Of a stretch of DNA of 64,000 nucleotides, positions 37,106 to 46,158 are shown one piece after another (position 1 is the first letter of the stretch; each line of letters starts with the position of its first letter). Below the pieces are notes generated by a model, which saw only the letters and a list, made by a program, of their open reading frames with translations, had not been told where the DNA came from and searched no databases. Source of the DNA: Bacteroidota bacterium (GTDB lineage: Bacteria > Bacteroidota > Bacteroidia > Chitinophagales > Saprospiraceae); assembly GCA_029781865.1 (NCBI GenBank), contig JAKOVW010000039.1:62001-126000 (forward strand), in the 5' to 3' direction. The translations under genes and the position numbers were made by a program.

Positions 37106-37981
37106 ATGAACAACTTCAGAACTATAGAAAAAATAATTTCGCCTCCCGCACCACACATGGTTGGAGACGGCTTCAGAGTTCATCATTTTTTACCATTGGA
37201 TACCGATGAAACCTTACAGCGTTTAAGTCCTTTTTTTCTGTTGGATTACGGTTCGAAATTTGAATTCACGCCTTCAGATCATCCACGAGGTGTCGGCGTG
37301 CATCCGCATCGCGGATTTGAAACGGTAACCATCGCATTCAAAGGAAAAATTGCTCATCACGACAGCGCAGGTAATCATGGTATCATCGGTGAAGGCGATA
37401 TTCAATGGATGACCGCCGGGTCCGGTGTGTTGCATAAAGAATATCACGAAGAGGAATTCAGCAAAAAAGGCGGACTGTTTCAAATGGTGCAACTTTGGAT
37501 CAACCTTCCTGCGAAATTTAAAATGACTGCACCTCAATACCAGGAAATCACGGCAGCAAAAAAAGGGATCGTTCCAATTCATCATGGTAAAGTAGAAATC
37601 ATCGCCGGCGAATATCAGGGCGTCAAAGGTCCGGCACATACGTTTTCCCCAATTGAACTCTATATCATTAAACTCGAACCGGGCGGCCTGTTTGAAACCG
37701 AGTTACCCACCGATTTTTCTGCTTCTGCACTGATGATTGAAGGTTCAGCTAACGATCAAAATAACAATACCATCCCACAGGACCATCTGGTCATTTTTAA
37801 GGATGACGGCAACAAACTTAAATTCGAATCGACCAACGGATCCACCATCCTGCTTATGGCCGGACAACCTTTACATGAACCCATCGCCGCCTATGGTCCA
37901 TTCCTGATGAATACCGAACAAGAGATCCGCCAGGCATTTGAAGATTTCAGGCATGGCAAATTTGGATATTTGGAGGATTGA
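37106..37981 (+). CDS. Pirin family protein
   Basis: The 291-residue bicupin protein has the pirin N-terminal metal-site motifs HPHRGFETVTI (about residues 67-77) and GDIQWMTAGSGVLHKEYH (about 97-114), with the His and Glu ligands present. A C-terminal cupin ends at AYGPFLMNTEQEI. Some pirins are quercetin dioxygenases and others act as redox-sensing cofactors; the role here is unknown. It is monocistronic and followed by repeat array F. Confidence 0.92.
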   Translation: MNNFRTIEKIISPPAPHMVGDGFRVHHFLPLDTDETLQRLSPFFLLDYGSKFEFTPSDHPRGVGVHPHRGFETVTIAFKGKIAHHDSAGNHGIIGEGDIQWMTAGSGVLHKEYHEEEFSKKGGLFQMVQLWINLPAKFKMTAPQYQEITAAKKGIVPIHHGKVEIIAGEYQGVKGPAHTFSPIELYIIKLEPGGLFETELPTDFSASALMIEGSANDQNNNTIPQDHLVIFKDDGNKLKFESTNGSTILLMAGQPLHEPIAAYGPFLMNTEQEIRQAFEDFRHGKFGYLED

Positions 37982-38164
37982 GGGAGGAGGGAACAGTTAA
38001 CAGTTAGCAGTTAGGAGTTAAGAGTTAGGAGTTAGGAGTTAGGAACTATGAGCTAGGAGCTAGGAACTAGGAGCTAGGAACTAGGAACTAGGAACTAGGA
38101 ACTAGGAACTAGGAGTTAGGAGTTAGGAGTTAGGAGTTAGGAGTTAGGATTTAGGAGTTAGGAA
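37982..38164 (+). repeat. Degenerate 7-bp repeat array F
   Basis: The array begins right after the pirin stop codon and contains several nearly perfect tandem heptamers (GGAGTTA and GGAACTA). It is oriented like the upstream gene. Confidence 0.85.
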
Positions 38165-38316
38165 AAAAATACAACTGTATTACAATTGCGAATTATCGAT
38201 CTTAATTTATTAGTACTGGTCAATTAATTTTATACCAGTCTGCTTTGACTGATAACCATTTCCCAAATCTGTTATATATTGTCGTATTAATTAAAATGGA
38301 ATCCTGAACTTATTCT

Positions 38317-38324
38317 TAAGTTTG
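38317..38324 (+). promoter_or_regulatory. Putative -7 element (TAAGTTTG)
   Basis: TAAGTTTG is a full match to TAnnTTTG and lies 52 bp before the ATG of the small exported protein. The -33 region is not clear. Confidence 0.45.
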
Positions 38325-38376
38325 TAGGATTCAACGAAAGCTGGAAATATTTACTCATTTTAAAAAATTTAAAAAC

Positions 38377-38796
38377 ATGAAATCAAATTTATTCAAAGCT
38401 ATCAGCTATTTTTTCTTTGGCATGCTCTTATTGAATGCAGGCCAGGTATTTGGACAGGCGGATGTAGTCAGACCGGGTTCTGAACAGAAAGGAATCAAAG
38501 GCGAATCTGCAAAACCGGCTACTTCCAATTTAAAAGGTGAATACACCAAAGATGCAGACTGCGTCGATCTGTATGTTCGCAAAGGATGTGTGAATTATAC
38601 CGTATCCGTACCGGGAGAAAAAGTATCTGATAAAGCAGGAGTTGTCAAAGTTTGTGCTGATGCAAAAGCAATGAACAAACCTACCAATATTTGCCGCAAA
38701 GGAGCAAAACGGATTTCCGTGAAATGGGAAAAACTCGATCCGACAGCTGATGTAGAATTCAAACCAAATGACAACAAAGCCAATAAAAAGCAATAA
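38377..38796 (+). CDS. Small exported protein of unknown function
   Basis: The 139-residue product has a signal peptide (cleavage near residue 27, VFGQA). The mature part is Lys-rich and has four cysteines (CVDLYVRKGC, VCADAKAMNKPTNIC) that could form two disulfides. No known domain is recognised. A -7 element upstream and a rho-independent terminator downstream support a real single-gene unit. Confidence 0.75.
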   Translation: MKSNLFKAISYFFFGMLLLNAGQVFGQADVVRPGSEQKGIKGESAKPATSNLKGEYTKDADCVDLYVRKGCVNYTVSVPGEKVSDKAGVVKVCADAKAMNKPTNICRKGAKRISVKWEKLDPTADVEFKPNDNKANKKQ

Positions 38797-38823
38797 TTAA
38801 GAGTAACTCATTTACCTGAACGA

Positions 38824-38857
38824 AGAGCAGTTATCTTAGGATAATTGCTCTTTTTTA
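38824..38857 (+). terminator. Rho-independent terminator
   Basis: AGAGCAGTTATC and GATAATTGCTCT pair over 12 positions (one G-U) around a TTAG loop, followed by six T residues. It lies 27 bp after the stop codon of the small exported protein. Confidence 0.85.
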
Positions 38858-38948
38858 TTGAATGATGATTATGATGTCAAACTGGTTTCATCTTAAATTC
38901 GAATTCGATCATCATACTCTTCTATAATTATTTCAATCTACAAATATT

Positions 38949-40499
38949 TCACCCTACAATTATTTCACCCTTTCCCCGTTCGTTGCATAGTTGTAGTGTT
39001 TTAGAATCATCACCATATTTGGTAGTGTTATTGCGTTCAGATGGCCCTGGTACTGGGGCATCTGGAACTAAAGTGGGTATGTAGGAAAGGTTGATCGCTA
39101 TATCCTCCTTTCCTACGATAATGGACTCCGTTATCAATTCAATAATGCTCTTCTTTTCCTCTTGGGAAAAGGTATTCCATTGGGAATGAAGGTTTCGAGC
39201 ATCGTAAAGAATCTGGCTATTATCCAAGGATTGCATTCGAAGGGCATCTATTTGACCTTGCAGTTCCATGATGGACTGTTCAACCTGGTTCTGCTTTTCT
39301 TCGACAGGCGCATAATTGGCTCTAAAGGTCTCCTTTGTCAGTTCACCTTCATGATATAGCTCTATAATATTGGTAATTTTAAGCTTGAGGTTTTGTAATT
39401 CTTTTGTTCGTACAATTAGAAGTTCCTCCTTGTCTTTAAGCATTACTTTTTCCTGATTCAAATGCTTTTGGATTTCCATCTCGGAAAACACGAAATTCTT
39501 GAGTTGGGTTTGAAAGATTTCTTCCAGATCGTCTGGTGCTATTTTATTTTTACAATTAAGGCAGATATATTTTGGTGAAGTCATTCTCATATACATTTTT
39601 GTTCCGCAATGACATTGAACAATTCCGCTAAAAAGATGGACACTCTTTCTTCTCACCTTAGTTCTTGTTTGAGACATTTTATCAAGTATATCATTGCAAG
39701 TATTCCAAAGTTCATCCGTAACAATTCGAGGAGCTTTGACAAATATCCACTCTTCTTTTGGTTTTAATTGCCAACCGTTTTCTTGCGTATGTTCGGTGTA
39801 ATTAACTCGTCTCATTCCTTTGGCAATTGGATCTCGAAGAATTCGGTCAACTGTTGTATCTGTAAATTTATGACCACCTCTCGTTCTATATCCTTGTTCA
39901 GAAAGCAGATTAGCTACTATTCTTTTTCTTTGGTGTTTTGCAAAGAGTTCATAAATTAACTTACGGACTAGCGCTTCCTTTTCATCCAGAAGAAATTCTT
40001 TATTCTCCCATTTGTAACCATAAGGAGCTTCACCACCAAGAGACTTTCCAAGCTTTGCACGAACTGGCACAGAGGCTTTAACGCGCGACCTAATTTCAGC
40101 TCGTTCCCATTCAGCCATTGCAGCAATGAGTGTATAAAAGAAGCGACCAACGGGAGTGGAAGTATCTATACTCTCATCAAGTGATGTGAGATCTGCATTA
40201 TGCTGTTGGAAAAGGTCAGCAAATTCTAATAGTTCACGAGTATTTCTGGCAAGCCTAGCAAGCTTGGAGAAGATAAGGCCGGTTATATGCCCCCTCCGAA
40301 TATCTTCAATCATTCTCTTGGCTTCGGAGTGGTTCATTACTTGTTTTCCACTTACTGCTTCAAGGTGATATGTCTCAACAACTGTCCAACCTTTGATTTC
40401 AGCATACGCATTGGCTCTATGTTCATGCATTTTGGGACTATCCCCCTGGGCTTGGTCTTCTGTAGAGACCCTAATCCAGATTCCTACTCGTTTTTTCAT
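38949..40499 (-). CDS. Large serine recombinase
   Basis: The 516-residue protein has a resolvase N-terminal domain with catalytic Ser12 in WIRVSTEDQ and the LARLARNTRELLEF motif. A recombinase domain (about 165-280, GGEAPYGYKW) follows, then a zinc ribbon (CHCGTKMYM, CLNC), then a long coiled coil (about 340-420). This is the layout of phage and transposon integrases that need no accessory DNA bending. It marks the left part of an AT-rich mobile island and is transcribed like the biosynthetic operon behind it. Confidence 0.93.
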   Translation of the reverse strand: MKKRVGIWIRVSTEDQAQGDSPKMHEHRANAYAEIKGWTVVETYHLEAVSGKQVMNHSEAKRMIEDIRRGHITGLIFSKLARLARNTRELLEFADLFQQHNADLTSLDESIDTSTPVGRFFYTLIAAMAEWERAEIRSRVKASVPVRAKLGKSLGGEAPYGYKWENKEFLLDEKEALVRKLIYELFAKHQRKRIVANLLSEQGYRTRGGHKFTDTTVDRILRDPIAKGMRRVNYTEHTQENGWQLKPKEEWIFVKAPRIVTDELWNTCNDILDKMSQTRTKVRRKSVHLFSGIVQCHCGTKMYMRMTSPKYICLNCKNKIAPDDLEEIFQTQLKNFVFSEMEIQKHLNQEKVMLKDKEELLIVRTKELQNLKLKITNIIELYHEGELTKETFRANYAPVEEKQNQVEQSIMELQGQIDALRMQSLDNSQILYDARNLHSQWNTFSQEEKKSIIELITESIIVGKEDIAINLSYIPTLVPDAPVPGPSERNNTTKYGDDSKTLQLCNERGKGEIIVG

Positions 40500-40605
40500 G
40501 ATGTATTATTGTTATGCAAAAATACAACAATGCAACACAAATGGGTTGATTATGCTGAAATGATTTTGATATTGCTGATCTTTATTAAGCTGATGGAGAG
40601 AGAAA

Positions 40606-41124
40606 CTAGAGTATCAACCATTCCAGATTTTTGAATTCTTCTTTAACGTGTCTGTCTAAATTTTTAATAACAGTTTCTGTAAAAAAATATTTCTTAACTA
40701 TCCAACTTGTCAAACTATTACCAATTTTTAAATAGTGTCTAACTTTCGTGTCATTGCCCTCTTCCTTAAAAGTTATTTCAAATAATACTCGAACAGAATA
40801 TTTTCTAGCTTTCATTAATATTTTTTTGTTTTTTTCTATAGCTACAACTTTCCACTTATAATCTATTTTGAAGCCATTTATAACTTCATTGAAATAAAAA
40901 ACACTTCCTATGGTGTCAGGTGTCGATTTTAACAATTTAAATTCTTTATGTTCGGGATGCCAAAGTAGATATTTTTCTTGAGTAAGAGAAAACATAAAAT
41001 CGTATATCTGTTTCGGAGATTTATTATGCACTGTAATCTCAGTAACACTCTCTACTTGGCATTTACCGTTTTCAATAAAAGAAAAAAATGAAGTAAAAAT
41101 GGGTAAAATGTAATATTTAGTCAT
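40606..41124 (-). CDS. SRPBCC (START-like) family protein
   Basis: The 172-residue protein starts with a short hydrophobic segment. Then comes an SRPBCC fold: ITVHNKSPKQIYDFMF, HPEHKEFKLLKS, then strands ending in VKEEFKNLEW. SRPBCC proteins bind hydrophobic ligands, and some are polyketide cyclases. It is the last gene of a six-gene operon and overlaps the hydrolase gene by 8 bp. Its place beside a KAS III enzyme suggests a role in folding or carrying a small-molecule intermediate, which is inference. Confidence 0.72.
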   Translation of the reverse strand: MTKYYILPIFTSFFSFIENGKCQVESVTEITVHNKSPKQIYDFMFSLTQEKYLLWHPEHKEFKLLKSTPDTIGSVFYFNEVINGFKIDYKWKVVAIEKNKKILMKARKYSVRVLFEITFKEEGNDTKVRHYLKIGNSLTSWIVKKYFFTETVIKNLDRHVKEEFKNLEWLIL

Positions 41125-41977
41125 TTATTTTTATCTGATTAAAAAACCTTTTAATGCTAAAAGCCACTTCTTCGTGATTAATGTATACAAAAAAATGCTC
41201 GGCATTTTTGATTATATCTACTCCATAAGAGTTTGGTAGGAGTGCTGCCATTTTATGTGAACTCTTAGGGCCTGCTAAAAAATCCTTATCGCCGCAAATT
41301 ATCTTACTTAGTACTCTCATTTCATCTTTTGCAGGTGAATGATCAATTAATTGGGGGATAACACTAAACTTTACTAATTTGGTAAAATTAGGTATCCTTT
41401 TAGCCTTTTCATAAATCCATTTGTAACTTATATGATTACCTCCCAAACATTTACTCATAAAATAAGCGGATATCCTTGAAGGGAATACTTTTTCCAAAGG
41501 GTATTTAGATAATGTTGAAATAAGAAATTGAAATGGTTGAGGTAAATTATAGCTATCTGCAATTCCAACAAAAGTAATGGATAAACATCTACTTGAGTAA
41601 TTTTTACCTAAGTAATAAGCAGTCGAACAAGTATCGCTCCACGCAATAATATTACATTGTAAGATATTTAAGGAATCAAGAATATTGATGATTTCTTTAG
41701 CCCTGTCTTCAATACCAATTCTTTTTACTGTACTTAAGTTAGGCTCATATAGAATAGTGCGATAATCATCTTGAAAGTGTTTTATTAATGGAACATATAC
41801 TAAATCTACTTCTTTAATCATGGGAATAAAAAGTATAGCTTGTTTATCAACATTTTGAGTAGCAAATAATTTTATTACAGCACCACTTTTTAAAACCACT
41901 TCCTTCATATTATTATTAAGGAAATCATTGTCTTGCATAGACTGACTTAATATTACATCATTTTTCATAAGTTTCAT
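41117..41977 (-). CDS. Alpha/beta hydrolase-like protein
   Basis: The 286-residue protein has the alpha/beta hydrolase arrangement. The nucleophile elbow is AWSDT around Ser114 instead of the standard GxSxG. A likely acid follows in IICGDKDFLAGP and a late histidine in KNAEHFFVYINH. The altered elbow leaves activity uncertain; thioesterase or esterase action on a pathway intermediate is plausible. It overlaps the neighbours on both sides (20 bp and 8 bp), so it is firmly part of the operon. Confidence 0.72.
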   Translation of the reverse strand: MKLMKNDVILSQSMQDNDFLNNNMKEVVLKSGAVIKLFATQNVDKQAILFIPMIKEVDLVYVPLIKHFQDDYRTILYEPNLSTVKRIGIEDRAKEIINILDSLNILQCNIIAWSDTCSTAYYLGKNYSSRCLSITFVGIADSYNLPQPFQFLISTLSKYPLEKVFPSRISAYFMSKCLGGNHISYKWIYEKAKRIPNFTKLVKFSVIPQLIDHSPAKDEMRVLSKIICGDKDFLAGPKSSHKMAALLPNSYGVDIIKNAEHFFVYINHEEVAFSIKRFFNQIKIND

Positions 41978-44474
41978 TTTTTTGAATTAGTGTTATTGTA
42001 CCATTATTACCATTGAGTTCCACTTCGTCACCATCATTTAAGATTTGAAAAATATTGCTAATTCCCAAAACCGCAGGTATTTGATATTCTCTCGCTACAA
42101 TTGCAGCATGAGATAAGGAACCACCATGCTGTGTTACAATACCTCTTGCCATTGAAAATAATGGTGTCCAAGCAGGGGTGGTATATATTGCTAATAATAT
42201 TTGATCTTGTCTAAATTTATAAAAATCATAATTATCTTCAATTTTACATATGATTCCTCTCACAATTCCACTACTACCCGAATATCCAAAAAATATATTG
42301 AGGTTTTTTGATTTTCTTTCAAGTGTAAAAAATTTCAACAACCCGTGAATTATACAATTAGAGCTTAATGTTACAGGGATAGATGTAATTTTAGATCTTT
42401 TTGCATAGATAATTTTATTTGTTTTAATTATTTCACCCATTACAGTAAAATCTTGTTCCGTATTGAAATTATCAGTTTCAATTAATTGTATAATTTGCTC
42501 AAATTGTATTCTGGAAATAAAGAATATGTCATTTACATCAGCAAATATATTTTTATCTTTCGCTGCCTGTGCAATTTTGATTACATCTTTTCTCATAAGG
42601 TACCATCCGTAATGCAAGTAAAAGGCGCGATTTTCTCTTATCATAGCGTATTTTTCTGCAAGTTTAAAAACATTTGATAGTAATTTCCCAAAGATTATGT
42701 CTTTACAAACTTGATTTAAGAAAATATTTCTTATGCTTTTTGAATTTTCATAATTCTTATAATATAAGGTATTCGGAGATCGAGTACCATCAGTTTTTAA
42801 GTAATTTCTTACAATATCCAATGCCATATCAGGTTCATCCTGTATAGAAGGAAAAATGAAGTCCAACTCAAATAAACGATGCCCATATTTTTTAATCCAA
42901 ATTTCAAGTTCCTTTAGCCATGCTATATCGTATTGATTAATCTCATCAAAACTACTTTCATTCACCAGTATGAAATCAAGCAATTTCTTGTTCTTTTTCG
43001 CCTTTAATGCAAGTTGCCATATCGCTTCATCTGCCTCAATTGATTTGTTAAAATATCCAGATAATACTTCTGTATAAGTAAAAGTATATTTAGAAGGCAC
43101 ACAAAGTTTGAACAATAGACTAAATATTTTTTCACTTAACTTTGCACAGATCCCTGTGAGAATGATATATGACCATGCAGCCGCATTAGCATTTATTACA
43201 TCTTGCAAATGTTCTTTTGTTTCAGAAATCGTATTTGTTTCTTTATTTACTAATTTAACAATATTACTCTTGTGTTTTGAAACAAATTCGTTACTCCACT
43301 CCATATGTATATTTTTTATTAATTTAATAAATAAATATGGAATAAGAAATGATTTAAAGGTAAACTTAAAACCTATTTTTGTATAAAAAAAGCCTTCAAT
43401 AGATGTCCAAGTAGGTCTATTACGTTGCAATTCTATTTTGCTAACAATGAAGTCATCTGCTACATTATTTAATACAGGAATTACCAATGATTCAAATAGT
43501 GGAGACATTGGCTTTCTCAACCAATCATCAAATCCTATTCTTGTCCAACTGCCTTTAACGGTATCTAAACTTAATTTCATTTGATAGGCCGTGATTGGAC
43601 GTGATTGTAAAATAAATAATTGGTTATTTGCAATTGACCATTCAATATCTTGTGGAGTGCCAAAATAGGCTTCAATATTTTTTGTAATTTCTGTCAAGTA
43701 GTATATTTCATTGGTACTTAAATTATCATTTTGAGTAGAATAATTTCTTGAATTAATTAAGTTATTTGATGTTTTATTGATTATGAATTCGAATGGTGTT
43801 GTTAATCCTGATACTAATTTATCACCTTCCCCATTTACAACATTTATTATAACTTGATTGGTATTTCCATTGATTGGGTTAATACTAAATGTAACACCCG
43901 ATTTATCAGCGATCACCATTTTCTGAATAGCTACAGCCATTTGTGCAACATTTTGCTTTATGCCTTTTTGCTTTCTGTAAATTATCGCTCGAACAGACCA
44001 AAGAGAAAGCCAACATTTTTTTATAGCTGCAATTAAATTATTTTTTCCTTGAATATATAAAAAAGTGTCATGCTGACCAGCAAAACTTGTTTCAATTAAA
44101 TCTTCTGTAGTTGCAGAAGAACGTACAGCAAAGTAATCAGTATCTATATTCCCGATTCGTTCTACTTCATTAAGTATGTCATTAACAAAGTCATGTTCAA
44201 AATTTATTGCTAAAAACTTATCTTTTAATTGTCTTCCTTTTTCTTCATTTTGTAATTTACCTTCGAAAAGTTGATTGGTAAGAATTTGAATGGAAATATC
44301 CTTGTTTATATAGGCCTGATAAGCACTCGTATTAATGCATATTGTTTTGGGAACATTAAAACCTCCTTTAAATAAATTAGACAAAGAATATGCTTTGCCC
44401 CCAACTTGTGAAATTTCCCAGTATCCAAAGCTATCGAAAGTCGAGATATATTCTGCTGTGTTGCTTTTTTTCAT
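41958..44474 (-). CDS. PEP synthase-like phosphotransferase (PPDK N-terminal plus phosphohistidine domain)
   Basis: The 838-residue protein has an ATP-grasp-type PPDK/PEP-synthase N-terminal domain. It shows VGGKAYSLSNLFKGGFNVP near residue 24 and FAVRSSATTEDLIETSFAGQ near 117. A less conserved middle follows. The C-terminal swivelling domain has phosphorylatable His789 in GGSLSHAAIVAREYQIPAV. The PEP/pyruvate-binding barrel of true PEP synthase is absent. This layout matches rifampin phosphotransferase and the prodiginine condensing enzymes PigC/RedH. In this operon a role in activating or joining a small-molecule intermediate is more likely than central metabolism. Confidence 0.83.
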   Translation of the reverse strand: MKKSNTAEYISTFDSFGYWEISQVGGKAYSLSNLFKGGFNVPKTICINTSAYQAYINKDISIQILTNQLFEGKLQNEEKGRQLKDKFLAINFEHDFVNDILNEVERIGNIDTDYFAVRSSATTEDLIETSFAGQHDTFLYIQGKNNLIAAIKKCWLSLWSVRAIIYRKQKGIKQNVAQMAVAIQKMVIADKSGVTFSINPINGNTNQVIINVVNGEGDKLVSGLTTPFEFIINKTSNNLINSRNYSTQNDNLSTNEIYYLTEITKNIEAYFGTPQDIEWSIANNQLFILQSRPITAYQMKLSLDTVKGSWTRIGFDDWLRKPMSPLFESLVIPVLNNVADDFIVSKIELQRNRPTWTSIEGFFYTKIGFKFTFKSFLIPYLFIKLIKNIHMEWSNEFVSKHKSNIVKLVNKETNTISETKEHLQDVINANAAAWSYIILTGICAKLSEKIFSLLFKLCVPSKYTFTYTEVLSGYFNKSIEADEAIWQLALKAKKNKKLLDFILVNESSFDEINQYDIAWLKELEIWIKKYGHRLFELDFIFPSIQDEPDMALDIVRNYLKTDGTRSPNTLYYKNYENSKSIRNIFLNQVCKDIIFGKLLSNVFKLAEKYAMIRENRAFYLHYGWYLMRKDVIKIAQAAKDKNIFADVNDIFFISRIQFEQIIQLIETDNFNTEQDFTVMGEIIKTNKIIYAKRSKITSIPVTLSSNCIIHGLLKFFTLERKSKNLNIFFGYSGSSGIVRGIICKIEDNYDFYKFRQDQILLAIYTTPAWTPLFSMARGIVTQHGGSLSHAAIVAREYQIPAVLGISNIFQILNDGDEVELNGNNGTITLIQKNETYEK

Positions 44475-45610
44475 TCTACATTTACTATTCTTTTAAAAAT
44501 TATTTGTTTGAGGAACAAAAAATTATTACACAATTCCAAGAGTTTTTCCCTTATTAAACAATATATAGGATGCTGAATTTCTCCTAGAGTCCCTAAAATA
44601 TGCGTTTTTTTTAATACTTTTTCAACTTCTTTCTTTCTTAGCTTACTATATCTATCACAAATCCTGTCTAATCCTTCTGTTTCATAATATTTGTCCAATA
44701 TAGTTACAAAAGTATCTGCATCACTGAATGCTAAGTTCATTCCTTGACCTCCTGCTGGATGAACAGTATGCGCTGCATCACCGACTAGAACAGCTCCATT
44801 AATCCACCACTCTGGGCAAATTGAGTTTGTTATTGAATAAATATGTCCATCTAAAAATTCCAGTTTTTCGATAGGAAAATTGGTTAATCTATTCTTAATA
44901 ATTTTAAATAGATCTAGCTTAGATATACCTTGCCTTTTTTTAAATTGAATACCAATCCGCATTTCATTATTAGGCAACGCAACTAGTATCATATTTCCTT
45001 TATTTCCTAAAACATAATATCCACAATTATCATATTCCGACACTAATTTATAACAACCATTATAAAAGCTCAATGAGTATTCAAAGAAGGAAGTTGATTT
45101 AAAATATTGATTTACGAATTTTGATTTTGCACCATTAGCAATTATAGTTAAATCTGCATAATAGGCATAATGTTGGGTTTTCACACCTAATACTATATCA
45201 TTTTCAACAATTAATTCTTTGCAAGTTTCGCTTCTTTTAATTTCAATTAGGCCAGTTTTTAGTGCAGAGGATTCAAGAAATATTTCTATTTCCTTATGTC
45301 TTAAAACTGTAAAAAATGTAGGCTGCGTTAGTTTTTTTAAATTAAAGTCAAAAATCAATTTACCATCATTATTTAATATTTTAAAATCATGAAATACTTT
45401 AGGATTATATTTGAGAAATTCATCAGTAAGTCCCCATTTTTTTATCAATTCCATGCTTGAATGATGCAATACATCGCCTCTATCGACTTCACCACTCTGC
45501 TTAGCTTTTTCTAATACTATCGCCTTGTATCCTTTTGAGGCAAGCGCATTAGCAACAGACAAACCTGCAACGCCACCCCCAACTATTATTATTTTTAAAG
45601 CTTTAGTCAT
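44471..45610 (-). CDS. FAD-dependent monooxygenase (UbiH/PHBH type)
   Basis: The 379-residue protein begins with the dinucleotide motif IIIVGGGVAGLSVANALA (residues 7-24). It contains the second FAD motif GDAAHTVHPAGGQGMNLAF near residue 280, typical of aromatic-ring hydroxylases. The family inserts one oxygen atom using NAD(P)H. It overlaps both neighbours by 4 bp, placing it third in the operon. The substrate is unknown, probably a lipid-like or aromatic intermediate. Confidence 0.87.
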   Translation of the reverse strand: MTKALKIIIVGGGVAGLSVANALASKGYKAIVLEKAKQSGEVDRGDVLHHSSMELIKKWGLTDEFLKYNPKVFHDFKILNNDGKLIFDFNLKKLTQPTFFTVLRHKEIEIFLESSALKTGLIEIKRSETCKELIVENDIVLGVKTQHYAYYADLTIIANGAKSKFVNQYFKSTSFFEYSLSFYNGCYKLVSEYDNCGYYVLGNKGNMILVALPNNEMRIGIQFKKRQGISKLDLFKIIKNRLTNFPIEKLEFLDGHIYSITNSICPEWWINGAVLVGDAAHTVHPAGGQGMNLAFSDADTFVTILDKYYETEGLDRICDRYSKLRKKEVEKVLKKTHILGTLGEIQHPIYCLIREKLLELCNNFLFLKQIIFKRIVNVE

Positions 45611-46146
45611 AGTATTAATCGAGAATTTTTAAACCTTATATATTCCTCTCCAAAATGCTCAAATAGTATTTTTTCTTCTTTTTTTGCTTGAATATAAAAT
45701 AGCGGCGTAATAATGAGTAAGCTTATAAATAAACCGATATTGGCTAAATATAATTCTAAGCCAACACACATTAAAAATATACCGACATAGATAGGGTGAG
45801 TAAAGTACTTATAAGGACCTTCTACAATTATACGATGATTCTTCTTGATTTTATATTCCCAACCTGTTACCCATAAATTACTTAATGTATATTTCCCCCA
45901 TATTGAATAAGTAAATCCGAAAATAAAAAGAATTAACCCAATTATTTTTAAAGCAGGATTAGTCAAAAAATCCAATCTACCAATATTTGGAGAGTACAAT
46001 TGAAGGAGGGGTATAACAAAGAAAACTATTGAATCGAAAATCTTCCATTTACTTCTGGACTTGGAAGATTTATATTTTAATAATAAATATTCTCTGTATA
46101 AAAAATGCAAAATTATTAGTGAAAATAATAATATATCCATAATCAT
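45607..46146 (-). CDS. ICMT/PEMT-like membrane methyltransferase
   Basis: The 179-residue protein has about four membrane helices. The C-terminal SAM-binding region has HRIIVEGPYKYFTHPIYVGI (about residues 107-126), then KKEEKILFEHFGEEYIRF. These are hallmarks of the isoprenylcysteine carboxyl methyltransferase/phospholipid methyltransferase family. It lies 12 bp after the KAS III gene and overlaps the FAD monooxygenase gene by 4 bp. It probably methylates a membrane-soluble intermediate. Confidence 0.82.
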   Translation of the reverse strand: MIMDILLFSLIILHFLYREYLLLKYKSSKSRSKWKIFDSIVFFVIPLLQLYSPNIGRLDFLTNPALKIIGLILFIFGFTYSIWGKYTLSNLWVTGWEYKIKKNHRIIVEGPYKYFTHPIYVGIFLMCVGLELYLANIGLFISLLIITPLFYIQAKKEEKILFEHFGEEYIRFKNSRLIL

Positions 46147-46158
46147 ATTTTTTAAAAG

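Noticed and set aside
38940-38975. Short ATTTCACCCT direct repeats next to the serine recombinase as attachment sites
   Set aside because: The repeats are short and adjacent to each other at the end of the gene; no distant partner copy was found in the window.
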